From Ligula intestinalis (lineage: Eukaryota > Platyhelminthes > Cestoda > Diphyllobothriidea > Diphyllobothriidae), in assembly GCA_036362985.1 (NCBI GenBank), contig JAYGXS010000003.1, positions 50,092,428-50,156,427 on the forward strand: 64,000 nt of DNA, given 5' to 3'. Shown one piece after another: positions 34,621 to 45,924 of the stretch. Each line of letters starts with the position of its first letter. The stretch's first letter is position 1. The notes below the pieces were generated by a model, which searched no databases, was not told the origin of the DNA, and saw only the letters and a program-made list of their open reading frames with translations. A program made the position numbers and the translations under genes.

Positions 34621-35934
34621 CTAAAAGAGTTTCGCAACATTTAGGGAACGATTTTCAGCGAAGTGGGCCTCATCGGCTATTTGCTTTTCTTCGGGGAACT
34701 TCTTAGCCTGCTCAAAGATCAGTGTGATCAAGGGCGGAACGGAAGTGTCGTTCTGCCGATGCAAACGACGAGAGAGTGTACGCAGCCTCCGACGGAAAGA
34801 CAGAGAAAGGTACACTTCATCCTTGACATGTATTACTTTCTTACGGGGGGCAAAGTGGAGGATGAGTGGATCCAGCGCTTTGTACAGTGCATCGGTACAA
34901 ACATTGACATCTAAACATTGGAAAAATTCAGACCAGTTGAGAGCGTTTAAGCGTGCCAGTAGGTCCGCCGTGTTTGCTGATCGGAAGTCATGATAAAATC
35001 TATACCTTTTGGAAAACTTTTCATCCACCTCCAGTTCCAGTTCAATAAAAACTGTGAGATGGTATGAACTCCCAAGTGCGTCTAAGGATGAGACTAAAAT
35101 TGTTTCGCATCCCCTACAAAAAAATAGGTCTAGTATGTTTGCTCCTCTAGTGGAAAAATCAACTACCTGATCCCACATGCCGATATCTACTGCCTCAAGT
35201 AAGTTCTCGAACTTTGAAGGACCGGATGATGGAAACCATTCCACGTCAGAACGGTTAAAATCACCTGCAATCAAGCAATACTTAAGATTGAAGTCAGTTG
35301 TGGCATAAAATGCCTGCGAAAGACAAAGATAGTAGTCAACATTGGCATTAGGTGGGCGATAAACACAGCCAACAAGTAAGGAGTATTTGTTTTTTAGCAC
35401 AACTCGTAGCCAGCAGCTCTCCTCCACCGCCGTGAATTGTGGATAGTCCAACGGGAGAAATGCAAGTGGCTGCTTAATATATATGCAGCGCTCTCCACCA
35501 TGGCCATTGTTTCGATCGTTCCGAAAGTATGCATAGCCTAGAACAGAGAGTTCAGAGTCAGCTACACAGGCCCATGCCCATGTCTCAGTTACCATATCAA
35601 TGTCTGGGCGGTTGACGAAAACCAGAGTCTGGAGCAGAGGCATTTTATTAAGCAGTGATCTGGCATTTAAAACGATCAATTTAAGAGGGCATGTCTTAGG
35701 TTGCGGTGGCGGGACAGCTAGGCCGTCACTGTTACCGGCTTCGACCAGAGAGATGTCCTTTTGACTTGAACTATTTGTCCCTCTCTTATTTTGAGATTTG
35801 TCTCGCCATTGGTTCTCCGTTTCTCCAGCTCTGTTATTAGCTATCTCATCTTTCTTTGCTCTTTCAACTCGTAGTCCGGCTGAAAAATAAACTTGCGAAT
35901 GGAGACTCCGTAAGGTTGGTTTGCGCTCTAGCAA
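34621..35934 (-). CDS. LINE-4 endonuclease frame (ORF2 N-terminal)
   Basis: An open 437-codon frame with the LINE endonuclease. LKLIVLNARSLLNKMPLLQT (about residues 81-100) is followed by MVTETWAWAC (about 113-122), GHGGERCIYIK, VGCVYRPPNANVDYY and IAGDFNRSDVEWF (about 220-232). The expected SDH reads SSYHLTVF, so the catalytic Asp before His is not preserved as SDH. After the domain comes an Arg-rich linker (SFRRRLRTLSRRLHRQ). The frame stops before the RT. The product, if made, would be a truncated ORF2. Confidence 0.82.
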   Translation of the reverse strand: MLERKPTLRSLHSQVYFSAGLRVERAKKDEIANNRAGETENQWRDKSQNKRGTNSSSQKDISLVEAGNSDGLAVPPPQPKTCPLKLIVLNARSLLNKMPLLQTLVFVNRPDIDMVTETWAWACVADSELSVLGYAYFRNDRNNGHGGERCIYIKQPLAFLPLDYPQFTAVEESCWLRVVLKNKYSLLVGCVYRPPNANVDYYLCLSQAFYATTDFNLKYCLIAGDFNRSDVEWFPSSGPSKFENLLEAVDIGMWDQVVDFSTRGANILDLFFCRGCETILVSSLDALGSSYHLTVFIELELEVDEKFSKRYRFYHDFRSANTADLLARLNALNWSEFFQCLDVNVCTDALYKALDPLILHFAPRKKVIHVKDEVYLSLSFRRRLRTLSRRLHRQNDTSVPPLITLIFEQAKKFPEEKQIADEAHFAENRSLNVAKLF

Positions 35935-36135
35935 GAGTTGCGCCTGTGCTTTAGTTTCTTAAATAACTTTAAGAGGTCGTGGCCGAGAAATTGATTCTGG
36001 AGCTGTTGGAGCCCTCCCTATTCGAAATGCCTTAAGAACGTGGAGAGACTCGCCTGGTTTTAGCAACTGTTTGGCGTAAACTCTCATAAGACCAACGTCA
36101 TAGTCAATTCGTTCTTGTGCAATTGACGACTCTGA

Positions 36136-37536
36136 CTATGGAGCCCCTTTTACAACTATTTTCTGCTTGTGACTCAATGGGGCATATGTTGCAAGCTCAC
36201 GTGTTTCGGCCGAGGAAGCACTTGTATCCAGTACACTCGGTTCTAATGTACTGGCTACTGGGTTAGCTGAGTGCAAAGCCGTGAACCGTTTGGCCTTCTT
36301 AGGCTTATGCCTCTTTTGAGTTATGATCTTGTCAACCTCTTGGTCATCGCTTTCTTGTGTAGAGTCGAGCAACGATGTGGTGCTAGGATGCAAATCCTGA
36401 TAATTGCTGGTGTTGCTTAAGCTGAGTGACGATGGTGTAGCCCGTGGGCTTGACACATGATCTGATATGCAGGTTTTAGGTGTGTCGTCCGACATGTCCA
36501 AATTGAAGTCCATATCAGTGTCAACTCGTTCTTGTGTAATTGTTGACGCTATCTCTGGAGCCCCTTTTACAACTATATTCTGCTTGTGACTCACTGGTGA
36601 ATCTGTTGCGAGCTCACGAGTTACGACCAAGCGGACATCTGTATCCGGTAGTTTAGGTTGGATGGGTCCTGATACGCTGGTTTTTGGGTTAGCTGACTGC
36701 ACACCCTTGGCCCATTTAGACTTTCTAGCCCTATGCTTTTTTGGCTCAATGATTTTATCGACCTCTGTATCATCGCTTTCTAGTGCAGCATCGAGCAACG
36801 ATGTGACGCTAGGACGCAAACCCAGATCATTGCTTATGCTGCCTGAGCCGAGTAACGATGGCGTAGACTGCGGATTTATGTGAGTTTCTTTGCGAGTTTC
36901 TTCAAGCGAGAAGTCCCCTGGTTTACTTGGTTCGGCAGATAATATGCGAGTTTCAGGTTTACTGGCCGAGGCTATCTGAGCATGTGTACTTTTATTTACC
37001 CCAGGGTTTTGACCGACAAGGGCTGTTTTAACCGCTGGATAAGAAATATGCGTTTTTAGATAGGCTATCTCTTGTTTCAGTTTATTTACCTCGAGGTAAA
37101 GTTCCTGCTTCATCTCCGAAAACTCTTGGCGGAGGACGAAGTCCTCATAGCCTAACTTCGGTAAACGTAGTAGACATCTTGGCCGTTTGGCGGGAGATGG
37201 AGAATTAATAACATTATCTATGTGGCCATATCGGAAGTTACTTTTTGGTTGTATCTTGATATGGTTGTCAAGAGCCCGTGTCGAAAAGGCCGGGCTGCCT
37301 GAGGTGCTAACACCGCTAATAACCAGATTTTGCGACCCGGGTTCGAGATCCGGCGGTGGTGATACGTTTCGTGAAAACGGACTTGTAGCATCTAAACACT
37401 CCGTGCTATGTAAGATTTTTTGTGTAACGACCTGCGTCTGATACTGCCAATTAAGTCGGAAGCCAAACCCAAGAGCCCGTAAGAATGAAGCGGAGAGAAG
37501 ATCGATTGGCCAGATAGTGCAAGTTAACTGAGACAA
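36136..37536 (-). CDS. LINE-4 ORF1, coiled coil plus duplicated module
   Basis: A 466-codon frame directly upstream of the endonuclease. A predicted short coiled coil, EFSEMKQELYLEVNKLKQEI (about residues 134-155), would allow trimerisation as in other LINE ORF1 proteins. The C-terminal half holds two similar modules, about residues 222-330 and 368-466. Each has PS(V/T)TSLLD..ESDD.EVDKII, a Lys/Arg cluster, SANP, TRELAT..P.SHKQ.IVVKGAP. No zinc knuckle or RRM was recognised. The frame ends right after the second KGAP, which may be the true end or a truncation. Confidence 0.75.
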   Translation of the reverse strand: MSQLTCTIWPIDLLSASFLRALGFGFRLNWQYQTQVVTQKILHSTECLDATSPFSRNVSPPPDLEPGSQNLVISGVSTSGSPAFSTRALDNHIKIQPKSNFRYGHIDNVINSPSPAKRPRCLLRLPKLGYEDFVLRQEFSEMKQELYLEVNKLKQEIAYLKTHISYPAVKTALVGQNPGVNKSTHAQIASASKPETRILSAEPSKPGDFSLEETRKETHINPQSTPSLLGSGSISNDLGLRPSVTSLLDAALESDDTEVDKIIEPKKHRARKSKWAKGVQSANPKTSVSGPIQPKLPDTDVRLVVTRELATDSPVSHKQNIVVKGAPEIASTITQERVDTDMDFNLDMSDDTPKTCISDHVSSPRATPSSLSLSNTSNYQDLHPSTTSLLDSTQESDDQEVDKIITQKRHKPKKAKRFTALHSANPVASTLEPSVLDTSASSAETRELATYAPLSHKQKIVVKGAP

Positions 37537-37990
37537 GCAGGTTACAGCAAGTCGGAGTAAAATATTGAGTTCCTGACAGATACAATGAAATGTGTTTGGT
37601 TATAAAATTGCCTTATGAATAACGTGAGAGTCACTTTTATCATAAAGTGAGAGTCCTAACGTGAGAGTCATTTTTATCCTAAATATTATGACAATATGAG
37701 GATAAGGGTATATAACAACACAGTGATATAACGACTCAGCCTCGGCGTGAAATTCGGAGATGTGCAGATTTTTGTGGCGCAGAGGAGTTTTTCGCAAAAT
37801 CGACACGACCAAGAAGCAATTTCCAAACGTCAGAAATAACTCACAGCAGAGGAATTTTTCAGAGCGACCGGATTAAGATTTTTACGTAGATAATTCCAAA
37901 CTTTGGAAATATACAGTCAATTCTTGAATAATTTCCAAGAGGCGTGTCTTCTGTACTGAGATAGAGACTAAAAACACTTAAGATCGAGAG

Positions 37991-38769
37991 TGTAACGCCC
38001 CAGCGCCCTGTTGTCCTTTGGTAGCGTATATTATTCCTGATTATGGCCCGTACTCAGTCGTTCGTCTACGTCCGTTGTCTTCTGGCTATGTCCACGCACT
38101 GTAATTCCACTAGAATGCTCGATCACAGGAACAGTCACTCAAGTGTTAACACACATATTTTTACGAGTACAGTAGAATAATAACGATAATAAACTGTCAT
38201 ATAGGCGAACACGTAACCGAAGAAGACAATCGGGGGGAGGTGGAGCTGGAGACTACCACCGGGGAAGGGATACACTCCGTGGGACCCTCGCAGGAAGGGC
38301 AAATATTCTTCACAACTGTCGACTAGGGAGGGTGGGGCTGGAGACCACCACCAGGGAAGGGAAATATCCAATACCCCACTTTACCTGCGAGGTCACACCA
38401 CCTACAACATCCTGGACTCAACTCAAAGTCACCGCGCCGACGTAATTAAAACAAGGATCAATCTCATTGTTCTCTGGATTTTACAAGAGACTTGAAATTT
38501 GCAAACAATTTCAAACTTCGCGCCTAACGTTGCCTATCGTAAACATTCAGTAGCGGGCCAGAAATGTCGAGGTTGGCACACACCTAAAGGATAAGACATC
38601 TGAAGATAGCTCTGCAGCGGAAACTCGGAGCTGGATTGATAAGCATCATAAAAGGACACAAATATCAAGGCCGGAGTAGAAGGAAATGTGAATATATGGA
38701 GAGGAATCTACTAGTAATAAAGAATACGTAGAGTAAGAAAATAATATGGGGATAGGGAACGGCGTTACA
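37991..38769 (+). mobile_element. candidate solo LTR
   Basis: The 779-bp block starts TGTAACGCC and ends GGCGTTACA, a perfect 9-bp inverted terminus of the TG...CA type, as in LTRs. An AATAAAG poly(A)-type signal lies near 38716, about 50 bp from the right end. No second copy, primer-binding site or gag/pol frame is seen nearby. The 5-base flanks (GAGAG and CAGAT) do not match, so a target-site duplication is absent. It could be one LTR of an otherwise deleted element or a non-LTR structure. Confidence 0.42.
38230..38366. repeat. tandem duplication of about 100 bp unit
   Basis: GGTGGAGCTGGAGACTACCA then CCGGGGAAGGGA (38239-38270) recurs as GGTGGGGCTGGAGACCACCA then CCAGGGAAGGGA (38331-38362). 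Two diverged units lie inside the candidate LTR. Confidence 0.6.
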
Positions 38770-40103
38770 CAGATACAAGTCCCATCTGGAGTGGAGTGTG
38801 TTCTTGTATGTCTGATCAGTTACCGGTGGGGAATACAGTGCTGTGGGTGACTGCAGGGGCGAGACGGGAGTGCTGACATTGTGTGTGGGACTACGATACG
38901 ATTGACGACGACGGCGGCGGCGGGAAGGGGGTCAGTGGCTGTGAGGGAAAAGGGCACCGGTTTCTTCACTGACACTCGATCACAGTATCTCCATCCTGGG
39001 TTCACGCCAAAAGTGATGACCTTGGTGTACTTAAACAATCATTCAGTCACTTGGGTTGTTACAATTCCCCAAACCGTATGCCTGAAGACTCACCACGCAC
39101 GCCAATCAAGTGGCTGTGTCGATTGGTACGTAGGGGGCCTGCGGGTGAATTATTACTGCCTGAATCACCACTCAGGATTTAGAAAAGCGTTGCAGGTCTA
39201 GACACGACATACATGGATTTTTAAACGGGGTATTCGAAAAGAATGATTGATAGGTTGGCTACCACTAGTCGTCAGGTAATATGGACACTTAAATCTCACG
39301 TAGTAGAAATACTTCATAGTCAGAAAAAAAATATGCGCGCGTTCCTTCGGTGTGCTTAAGTGTGTTCTTCCTTATCAACGTTGGAGGTTTGAAGTCTGAT
39401 TTAATCTCTAGTCACGAAAGCACAAGAACACGTACTCTGGTGTTGCGTTCAATATCCCACTTCGAAGTTTTGGGAAAATAGTTATGATAATAATAAGTTG
39501 TATATTTCAGGCCCAATGGGCCTCATCAATAAACCAAAAATTCGAATACACGAAGTACTAGAGATAATTGGTTTAACAAACAGAACCTGTAGTCTACAGC
39601 TATAAGACGAGAATAACTGTTTAGAAGCGAATTTGTTATATTCGAAAAAAAGAATATAGCAGTGTCATGCGGAAAGTGAAATTCAAAGGCACACACAGAT
39701 GAGCCACATCGTTATCTATATTCTGACTATGTGTCCTGATACCCACTGCCTCTGTTAGTAGGGGGGCTTGGAAGCAAACTCAGTCGAAGCTGAGCGTGGG
39801 GCAGAACAATAGGTTTTAACGAAACATTACTGATATAGACGGGTTCCCGGCACTACACTCGGGTTCCCAAACCGGTGCGGCATACTAGAACATAGGGAAC
39901 CCACCAGTTTATGATCGTGATGGGCACTGCCGTATGAGATCCAAAAGTCTGTCATATCTACAAGACCATCTTTGGGGATGTCTGAGATGCGACCAAATAT
40001 AAGGCCCTGATGATGGTTGATGACCAGCGAAACGAGAGCCGTCAAGACTGCGTCCTGATTCCAAAGGACACGAGTCAGAGAAAGGTAGTTTTAAGAAAGG
40101 ATC
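38770..40103. other. no gene recognised
   Basis: Open frames around 38820-39201 overlap on both strands and show no domain. A minus-strand GGCCC hairpin tail occurs at 39484-39527. A hammerhead-like CTGATGA..GCGAAAC block lies at 40008-40045. Confidence 0.4.
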
Positions 40104-41792
40104 CTAAATTCCCGATGGTCCTTTCTCGGGATCGTGGAGAAAGCTGCCCGGAAAAGATGAGGAAAACAAAAGGTTAATCGATTCAGTGTTAAGATAAATG
40201 TGCAGTCTTCGCTTGAATGCACATAGACATGTGAATGCCCGAATATCAATTGGCAAATTATTCCAAAGATAGCTATACCTAGAAGCAAAAAATAGAGATC
40301 GCTTAGAAGTGGAAGAAGCAGGAGGAGGTATAATCAACGTTGAATTTCTTAGGTTGTAAGGGCGATTAACGGGAGTAAGGGCAGAAATCTTGGGGAGATT
40401 TGAACTATTATTAAGGCAAAACAGGAGACAAAACCCTGCTTCCAGTCTCCTGACCCAAAGAAATTTCAGTTTCGTTATCTCACATCTATCTGAGTAGGAA
40501 GTATCTGAAAATGCCGGATAGAGGACACTTTTAATGAATCTTCTTTGGACACTTTCAATTTTTGAACGGCTAGATTCGTTCATTAGACCGAAGAATGAAC
40601 AACAGTATTCAAGAATAGTAAGCACATACGTACGATATAGTCTTAGCTTCATTTCTGGAAGGTTCAAATTATAAGAAATGAAGCCGCATATCTGAGCAGC
40701 TTCTGCTGTAATTCTATCAGCGTGAGGTGAAAGATCTAATTTATTGGTGTAACTTCAACCTAAGTCCTCAATGTTAGAACATTCAGTCATGGGGCAACCT
40801 TGCAAAATGATAGGCTGTGGCAGCCTTTCAGGCCCAAAACACATGAACTGGCACTTAGAAGGCGAGAACTCCATCTGCCACGTGGAGCTCCACGCAGATA
40901 GAGCGTCCAAATCCGAATGAATGCGTTCTAAGCATCGCTCAGCCGTAGAATTAAAGGAGCATACACATTTCAAGTCGTCTGCGTATTTATCCAATTAACA
41001 GTGTTTAACTATTGTTGAACTATCATTTATAGAAATCAAGAACAACAGGGGGCCCAGAACGGTACCTTGAAGGACACCGCTTAAAATAGCGGTAGGGGTA
41101 GAGTATGAGGACCCCGCTAAGACCTGTTGTTTATGATTAGAAAGATATGATCTAATAAAATCAATAAAAGGACTACAAAATCCTACAGCCTCTAGTTTGG
41201 CTAGAAGTCTCCTATTAGGTACCTTATCAAATGCCTTACTAAGATCAAAATAGATGACCACCACATATAAATTATCGTTACGAAGAGAAGTGAGTAGATT
41301 AAGAAAGTACATATGATATGTTTCACAAGATCGGTCCGGTAAAAACCATGCTGAGATATATTTAATATTTGATTGCTTATGCAAAAATCTGTAATTTTAT
41401 TGGCAATTAATTTTTCAAACAGTTTAGCTAGAGAAGGTGTTTTATGAACACCGCGATAATTTTTTATGTCAGATCTGGAACCAGATTTAACAACTGGAAT
41501 TGCAATAAAAGTTTTCTAAGAATCAGAAAAAACCGTTTTCGAGAAATATTGTAAATAATTTGCTCAGTAAAGGAGGAAAATCTCTGAATTGCTTAATAAA
41601 TGAGTTTGGAATGTCATCCGTCTCGACTGAATGTGAATTGTTGAGACGAGCAATTTCTTTATGAATACTTTTAGGTGAGATGTCAATTGTAGTGAAATTT
41701 GCATCACACATCAGAGGTATTTCGGGTGTTAAACTAGACTCAATTGTAAAGAACTTGGCGAAGAAGGAATTTAACATTTCTGCTTTGGCCAA
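40104..41792 (-). pseudogene. LINE-5 reverse transcriptase, broken in at least four frames
   Basis: Blocks: HSVETDDIPNSFIKQFRDFP (near 41630), VVIYFDLSKAFDKVPNRRLL (near 41260), GVLQGTVLGPLLFLISINDS (near 41080), a stop at 40995, then KYADDLKCVCSF with an intact YADD (near 40985). The thumb FFGLMNESSRSKIESVQRRF and C-terminal NTESINLLFSSSFPGSFL follow. Unlike LINE-2, the catalytic Asp pair is kept, but the frame is interrupted by a stop and shifts. Confidence 0.85.
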
Positions 41793-42018
41793 ATCCTCTG
41801 AAGCAAAATGATTACTACTATCGACTAAAGGCGGAATGACTTTCTGAAGCTTAGCAGATGACCGAAAACGGAAGACTTGAGCAACGGATTTGGAAGAGTT
41901 AGCATCATTTGGTGCCAGGGACTCTCTACGCCTATCTCGTGCAAGCCTTATTTTTAGCGCTAATTCAAATATTTACGCTATCCTTTAGTGCACCGACAAA
42001 GAGCTATTAGACGGATCC

Positions 42019-43232
42019 TTAAGTTGCTTCCGTAATTTTAAAGTCTATTTTGGTGAAAATGTGGAACGGTAGAGGAAGCTGAATTTGATTTAATAGGCTT
42101 AATTGGGATAAAAGTCTGAATTTTTTCTGTAAGGTTTTGTAAAAGTTCATTGAAAAGATTGGATCATTAGTAGAAAAAATAGTATGCCAATCTAGAGTAC
42201 TTACGAAGTCATTTGTGAGTTCATGGTTTGCGTTAGCGAAATCGAGATTATTGCATTTTACCTCAGGCTTTGCAGAAAGAGAGACTGGAAACAATACTGA
42301 ATTAATGCGTGGTCACTTGTGAAGAGATCACGATGAAAATTCATAAAGAGGGGGTGGACGTCATTTGTAAAAATTAAATCTAATATGCTCTCATTTCTAG
42401 TCACTGAACTGACCAATTGTGACATGTTTGCAAATTTAATAGTTTCTATCAATTTCTCAAATTTCGGCGGAAGAGTATTTGCCTCCCAGTCAACGTCTGG
42501 CAGAGTAAAGTCACCTATGATTATTTTGAAATCAACTTCAGCTTCTGCAACTTTTGCAAACAGTTCGCAGAGCGCACTTTCATCACCAGAATACCATGGG
42601 GGATTATATACACAGCCAATTACAGCTTTTTTATTGTGCGGGAGGATGACTGAAATAAAGCAGACATCTCCCGAAAACGACGAAATGCTCAGATGAAACG
42701 GGAAATGTACAAAAGATGATTTTATCTAAAAAAGGCAACCACCACCACGTTTTTCAATGCGGTCATGTCGGTACAAACTAAAATTATCGATAGCGAGCAT
42801 TGAGTCAACGATAAGGGAGTGAGCCCAAGATTCAGTGATACAAATAACATCTGGATCAAGCTCAAAAGCTACTGTTCTGAGCTCTGTCATTTTATTTACA
42901 ACTGATCTCGCATTCAGAGAAACTATACTGAGCGTATTCCTGAGATGCAGGTTACGCTCATCAGTATTTATAAAAAAAGGAAAACTTGGTGGCGACAAGG
43001 GAAGCGGCATGGGAGAAACAAAAGGCGGGAAGCAAGATTGCTGTGGTCTACAATTAGCTGAAATATAATTGTTAAATATATTAGGATTATTGTATGGCGG
43101 CAGATTTGCTTGAAAATTGAGGAGAGGATACCCGTTTTGTGGAGTAAGAAAAGAAGAAGGCGGTCGTAAAATAGGATTATGATAAGAGTTTGCATAATTT
43201 TTCGGAAAACGCACGTTTGAAAATGACATCAA
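42019..43232 (-). pseudogene. LINE-5 endonuclease region
   Basis: The frame 43232-42726 has a Pro/Tyr/Asn-rich linker, then NTDERNLHLRNTLSIVSLNA and CITESWAHSLIVDSMLAIDN, followed by DRIEKRGGGCLF. Lower-coordinate frames hold YSGDESALCEL-like and GDFTLPDVDW-like segments (near 42500) and TRNESILDLIFTNDVHPLFM (near 42390). Catalytic blocks are present but split by shifts. Confidence 0.78.
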
Positions 43233-43250
43233 TGGGTATGGAAGACTATG

Positions 43251-45863
43251 ATCATAATAAGTAGATTTAATTATGTGTTGATTTTGGGCAATTTGCGGGT
43301 TTGGAAAATAAATAACTAATTATGCTGGAGCATTGCATTTTGATATAATTTTCATGGTACAAAACGGAGGTGCGCGCTAGGAAATAGCCGTTCGCGGACA
43401 CCTACTGTCGTCTAAACAACAGGAAGAGCCATTTTACACCAAACACCTGCTTGCTTTTCTTATGCCGATAAGAGCCCTAGAATAGCCTGAAGTAACTGTG
43501 TAAGACACCCGGGTTGCCCTTGCAGTGACCTTGGCGAGTACGGTATCCTCTATGCAGGGAAGCGCAGACCAGCAGCTGTAGGCAGATTTAAGACACCGTT
43601 TGCCGTTATGCTGGCAACCTTGCGGTTTCAGGAGCGGAGCAGCCGTTTGATAACCGTCAGCGCAAGATCTAGTCGGCTTTTGCCGATCGAGTGCTATGAT
43701 TGGTTTGTGAGTAGCCAATGGCTATCAGTTGTACAGGTGGGCGTGCGTATCTTATGAAGCCCCTAGATTCCTTGATCAGAAATGGATGGCTTTTTTTAGT
43801 CTTCCGTATCTATTAACGATAAATGGTTATAGGTTTTGCAACTGAGAGAGTTTGCCCGATCTGTCCCCAAACACCAACCTATTTAACTTGATGGCATTAC
43901 AATTGCTTTAAACATACTACTAAAGACCATCGAATGTTTTGAGAAGTTCCTAGTCAGAAGTCTCCGGACATCCTAAAGTGTCCAGGCATCCTTCCACCCC
44001 AGAAATATTTTTGACAGAGTAGCTGATGCAATTTAGGAACCACGAGAGCACAAACTGTTTGCCGGTTTCACAAAAAATATTTGAATGCCTGCACGCCCAC
44101 ATATAAATATCCAAACACAATACACGCACGACCGGCATTTTTAGGCATTGTGTTTCTTTAACACCGCTGAAGTTTTCTGAGTTAGCCAAGTAGACCGACA
44201 TATAAAAAATAAGCTAGACTATATGTATATTTTATTTAAAAATATACATATAAAAAATAAGCTAGACTAGAATTAAGGTAGGCTGATAAAAAAACTGATG
44301 GGTCTGTATAGGCTAAATCTTAAATAAACTAAGATAACTAGACTATACTTACTTAGCTTAACAAAATCTGAGACGGTACGAGACTTGTATTAGAAAGATA
44401 ATCCACTGGCTAAACTAATAAGCGACATTGCCGAAAAATAGGTAGGTAATGTGTATTAAAATTCGGTGTTGTGCATGGGAATTCGTTACTCATGTTTCCT
44501 CAGCGCGCAATCCGAGTAACGTTTGCCGTGCCTTGATCCGACCCCCGTATTGGTCTATCTCAATTGTCGCGTGGCCTGTTTAGGGGCACACATAGTCAAC
44601 ACTAATAAGGCTCGGAATGGCATATATGTGTGTTCGTCGTAGTAAATGAAAAATAGTACCCGTTTACGTAAAACTCTAGTTTTTTTATGGGAGTTAAATT
44701 GTTTTTGGCAAACGTAGCCTTGCATTATAGCTTCGTTAATGACTGCGCTCAATTAAAGCATCTGTTGACTCACTGGAGTGGGCAATGACACAATGTATGG
44801 GAAAGCTAAGAAAGAATGAGGTCGACTCTCAGTGAGTGCCTTATTATAAGTAATCGGACGTTCTTGAATGTATCACGGTTACCCTTGGTTTGGATAGCCA
44901 CCAATTAGCTAGATAGTTCCTTTGTACTGTAACCTTTCGGATTCAGTTAGTACACGAGCCAAACATTCATTCTTTTTGTGAATTCCTGATCCAATCTGAG
45001 TGTATTTATCGCAAATGACAGGCGTAGATAGGATGCATATGCTATCGGCCCCTGCACCCGAACCCGCCTCCGATCTACTTTAGGCTGCCCTGTCAACTTG
45101 ATGTGCGGCACACAGTATAGCTGTTCGACAACGACATTTGAATTATATCTGTCCAAAAGCGCATAACTAATGCGAACTTGTAAACCAAGACTATCACTGC
45201 TACTAGTATAATCTAATTAATACGCAAGTAATCGTCCGTGAGCATGCCCTGTTTTGGGGCACACGGTACACATCGACAAAACCGACGGGGGAAATGACTT
45301 GAAATAGCATGTGCAGTCTTAGGGTTACAGTAGATTGCTACCAACCCGACTGGCGACAGGGTATTTGTGTCTGGTGGTGTTCCCTACCCTTACTGTTTGT
45401 TCTGGTTGTGGATGCGGGGGAAATTGCCTGTGATACTGAACGACAGAACGGGAGCCTCCTTTCTGAATACCAACCGGAATGAACACTATTACTGGTGAGT
45501 CCGTTAATTGGATATGTTTCGGAAAGAAAAGTTGGCCAGATTTCTTGGGCCAATTGCTTATGTAAATGCGGCCACGATATCCGTCGCCAAATGTAGTTAA
45601 TTCAAACAGACCAAGGAACCTTGTGATCTAATTCGAAATTGGTGTGTAACAGTAAGTGCGCTGGTATTTTTGTGCCTCATGTCTGAAGACAGACATATTC
45701 GCCTCAGCGACAGTTGATACCAACATATGTGGTCAGTGGGGTTACATATTCGATAGTGAATAGTCTATGCAGAGGCGAAAATGTGTGGAAATCATAGACT
45801 TTCCACATTCTGTTATAGAAACAGAAAATACTTGACGGAAAGTTGTGCTAATATTATGTTGGG
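43251..45863. other. no gene recognised
   Basis: No exon, transposon protein or RNA gene supported. A short direct/inverted repeat cluster sits at 44201-44272. Confidence 0.4.
44201..44272. repeat. direct repeat enclosing a palindrome
   Basis: ATAAAAAATAAGCTAGACTA occurs at 44202-44221 and again at 44251-44270. Between and overlapping them lies TATGTATATTTT / AAAATATACATA, a near perfect inverted repeat. It may be a small insertion bounded by duplicated target. Confidence 0.6.
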
Positions 45864-45924
45864 TAATTTGAGTTGACCCAAGTGTGAAAAACTCTAGGCG
45901 TTTGGCGGGATTTGAACCTGCGCG
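45864..45924 (-). repeat. left tRNA-like arm of a palindrome at the assembly gap
   Basis: On the minus strand: box B-like GGTTCAAATCCCGCCAAACG then CCTAGAG and a TTTTTCACACTTGGGTCAAC flank. The 56 bp from 45864 to 45919 are the exact reverse complement of 46325-46380. The sequence looks like the 3' half of a tRNA or tRNA-derived SINE; the 5' half would lie in the gap. Confidence 0.7.

Larger units (their letters stand above)
32854..37536 (-). mobile_element. LINE-4: near full-length non-LTR retrotransposon
   Basis: Minus-strand element with ORF1 (37536-36136), an endonuclease frame (35934-34621) and an RT in broken frames (34542-32854). The endonuclease and RT resemble those of LINE-2 in block order but clearly belong to another family. 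The RT has a stop at the YADD box and further shifts, so the copy is inactive, though ORF1 and endonuclease are each open for over 430 codons. Confidence 0.88.
40104..43250 (-). mobile_element. LINE-5: second copy of the LINE-2 family
   Basis: Reading leftwards: a Pro/Asn-rich linker and endonuclease start (43232-42726), more endonuclease (42696-42258, frames broken), RT (41792-40755) and C-terminus (40667-40104) ending HDPEKGPSGI. The protein blocks match LINE-2 closely. The ORF1 region is absent or unrecognised beyond 43.25 kb, so the copy is 5' truncated. Several stops and shifts are present. Confidence 0.88.

Noticed and set aside
37340..37360. GGGTTCGAGATCC box B-like sequence
   Set aside because: Lies within the LINE-4 ORF1 coding region with no tRNA-like surroundings.
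40008..40045. Hammerhead-like CTGATGATGG...ACCAGCGAAACG...CGTC on the plus strand
   Set aside because: Stem II and a stem III ACG/CGT can be drawn, but two extra bases precede GAAA and the strands for stem I do not pair.
39801..40045. Minus-strand frame near 39.9 kb as an exon
   Set aside because: No splice signals or recognisable domain; next to the LINE-5 end and likely repeat sequence.
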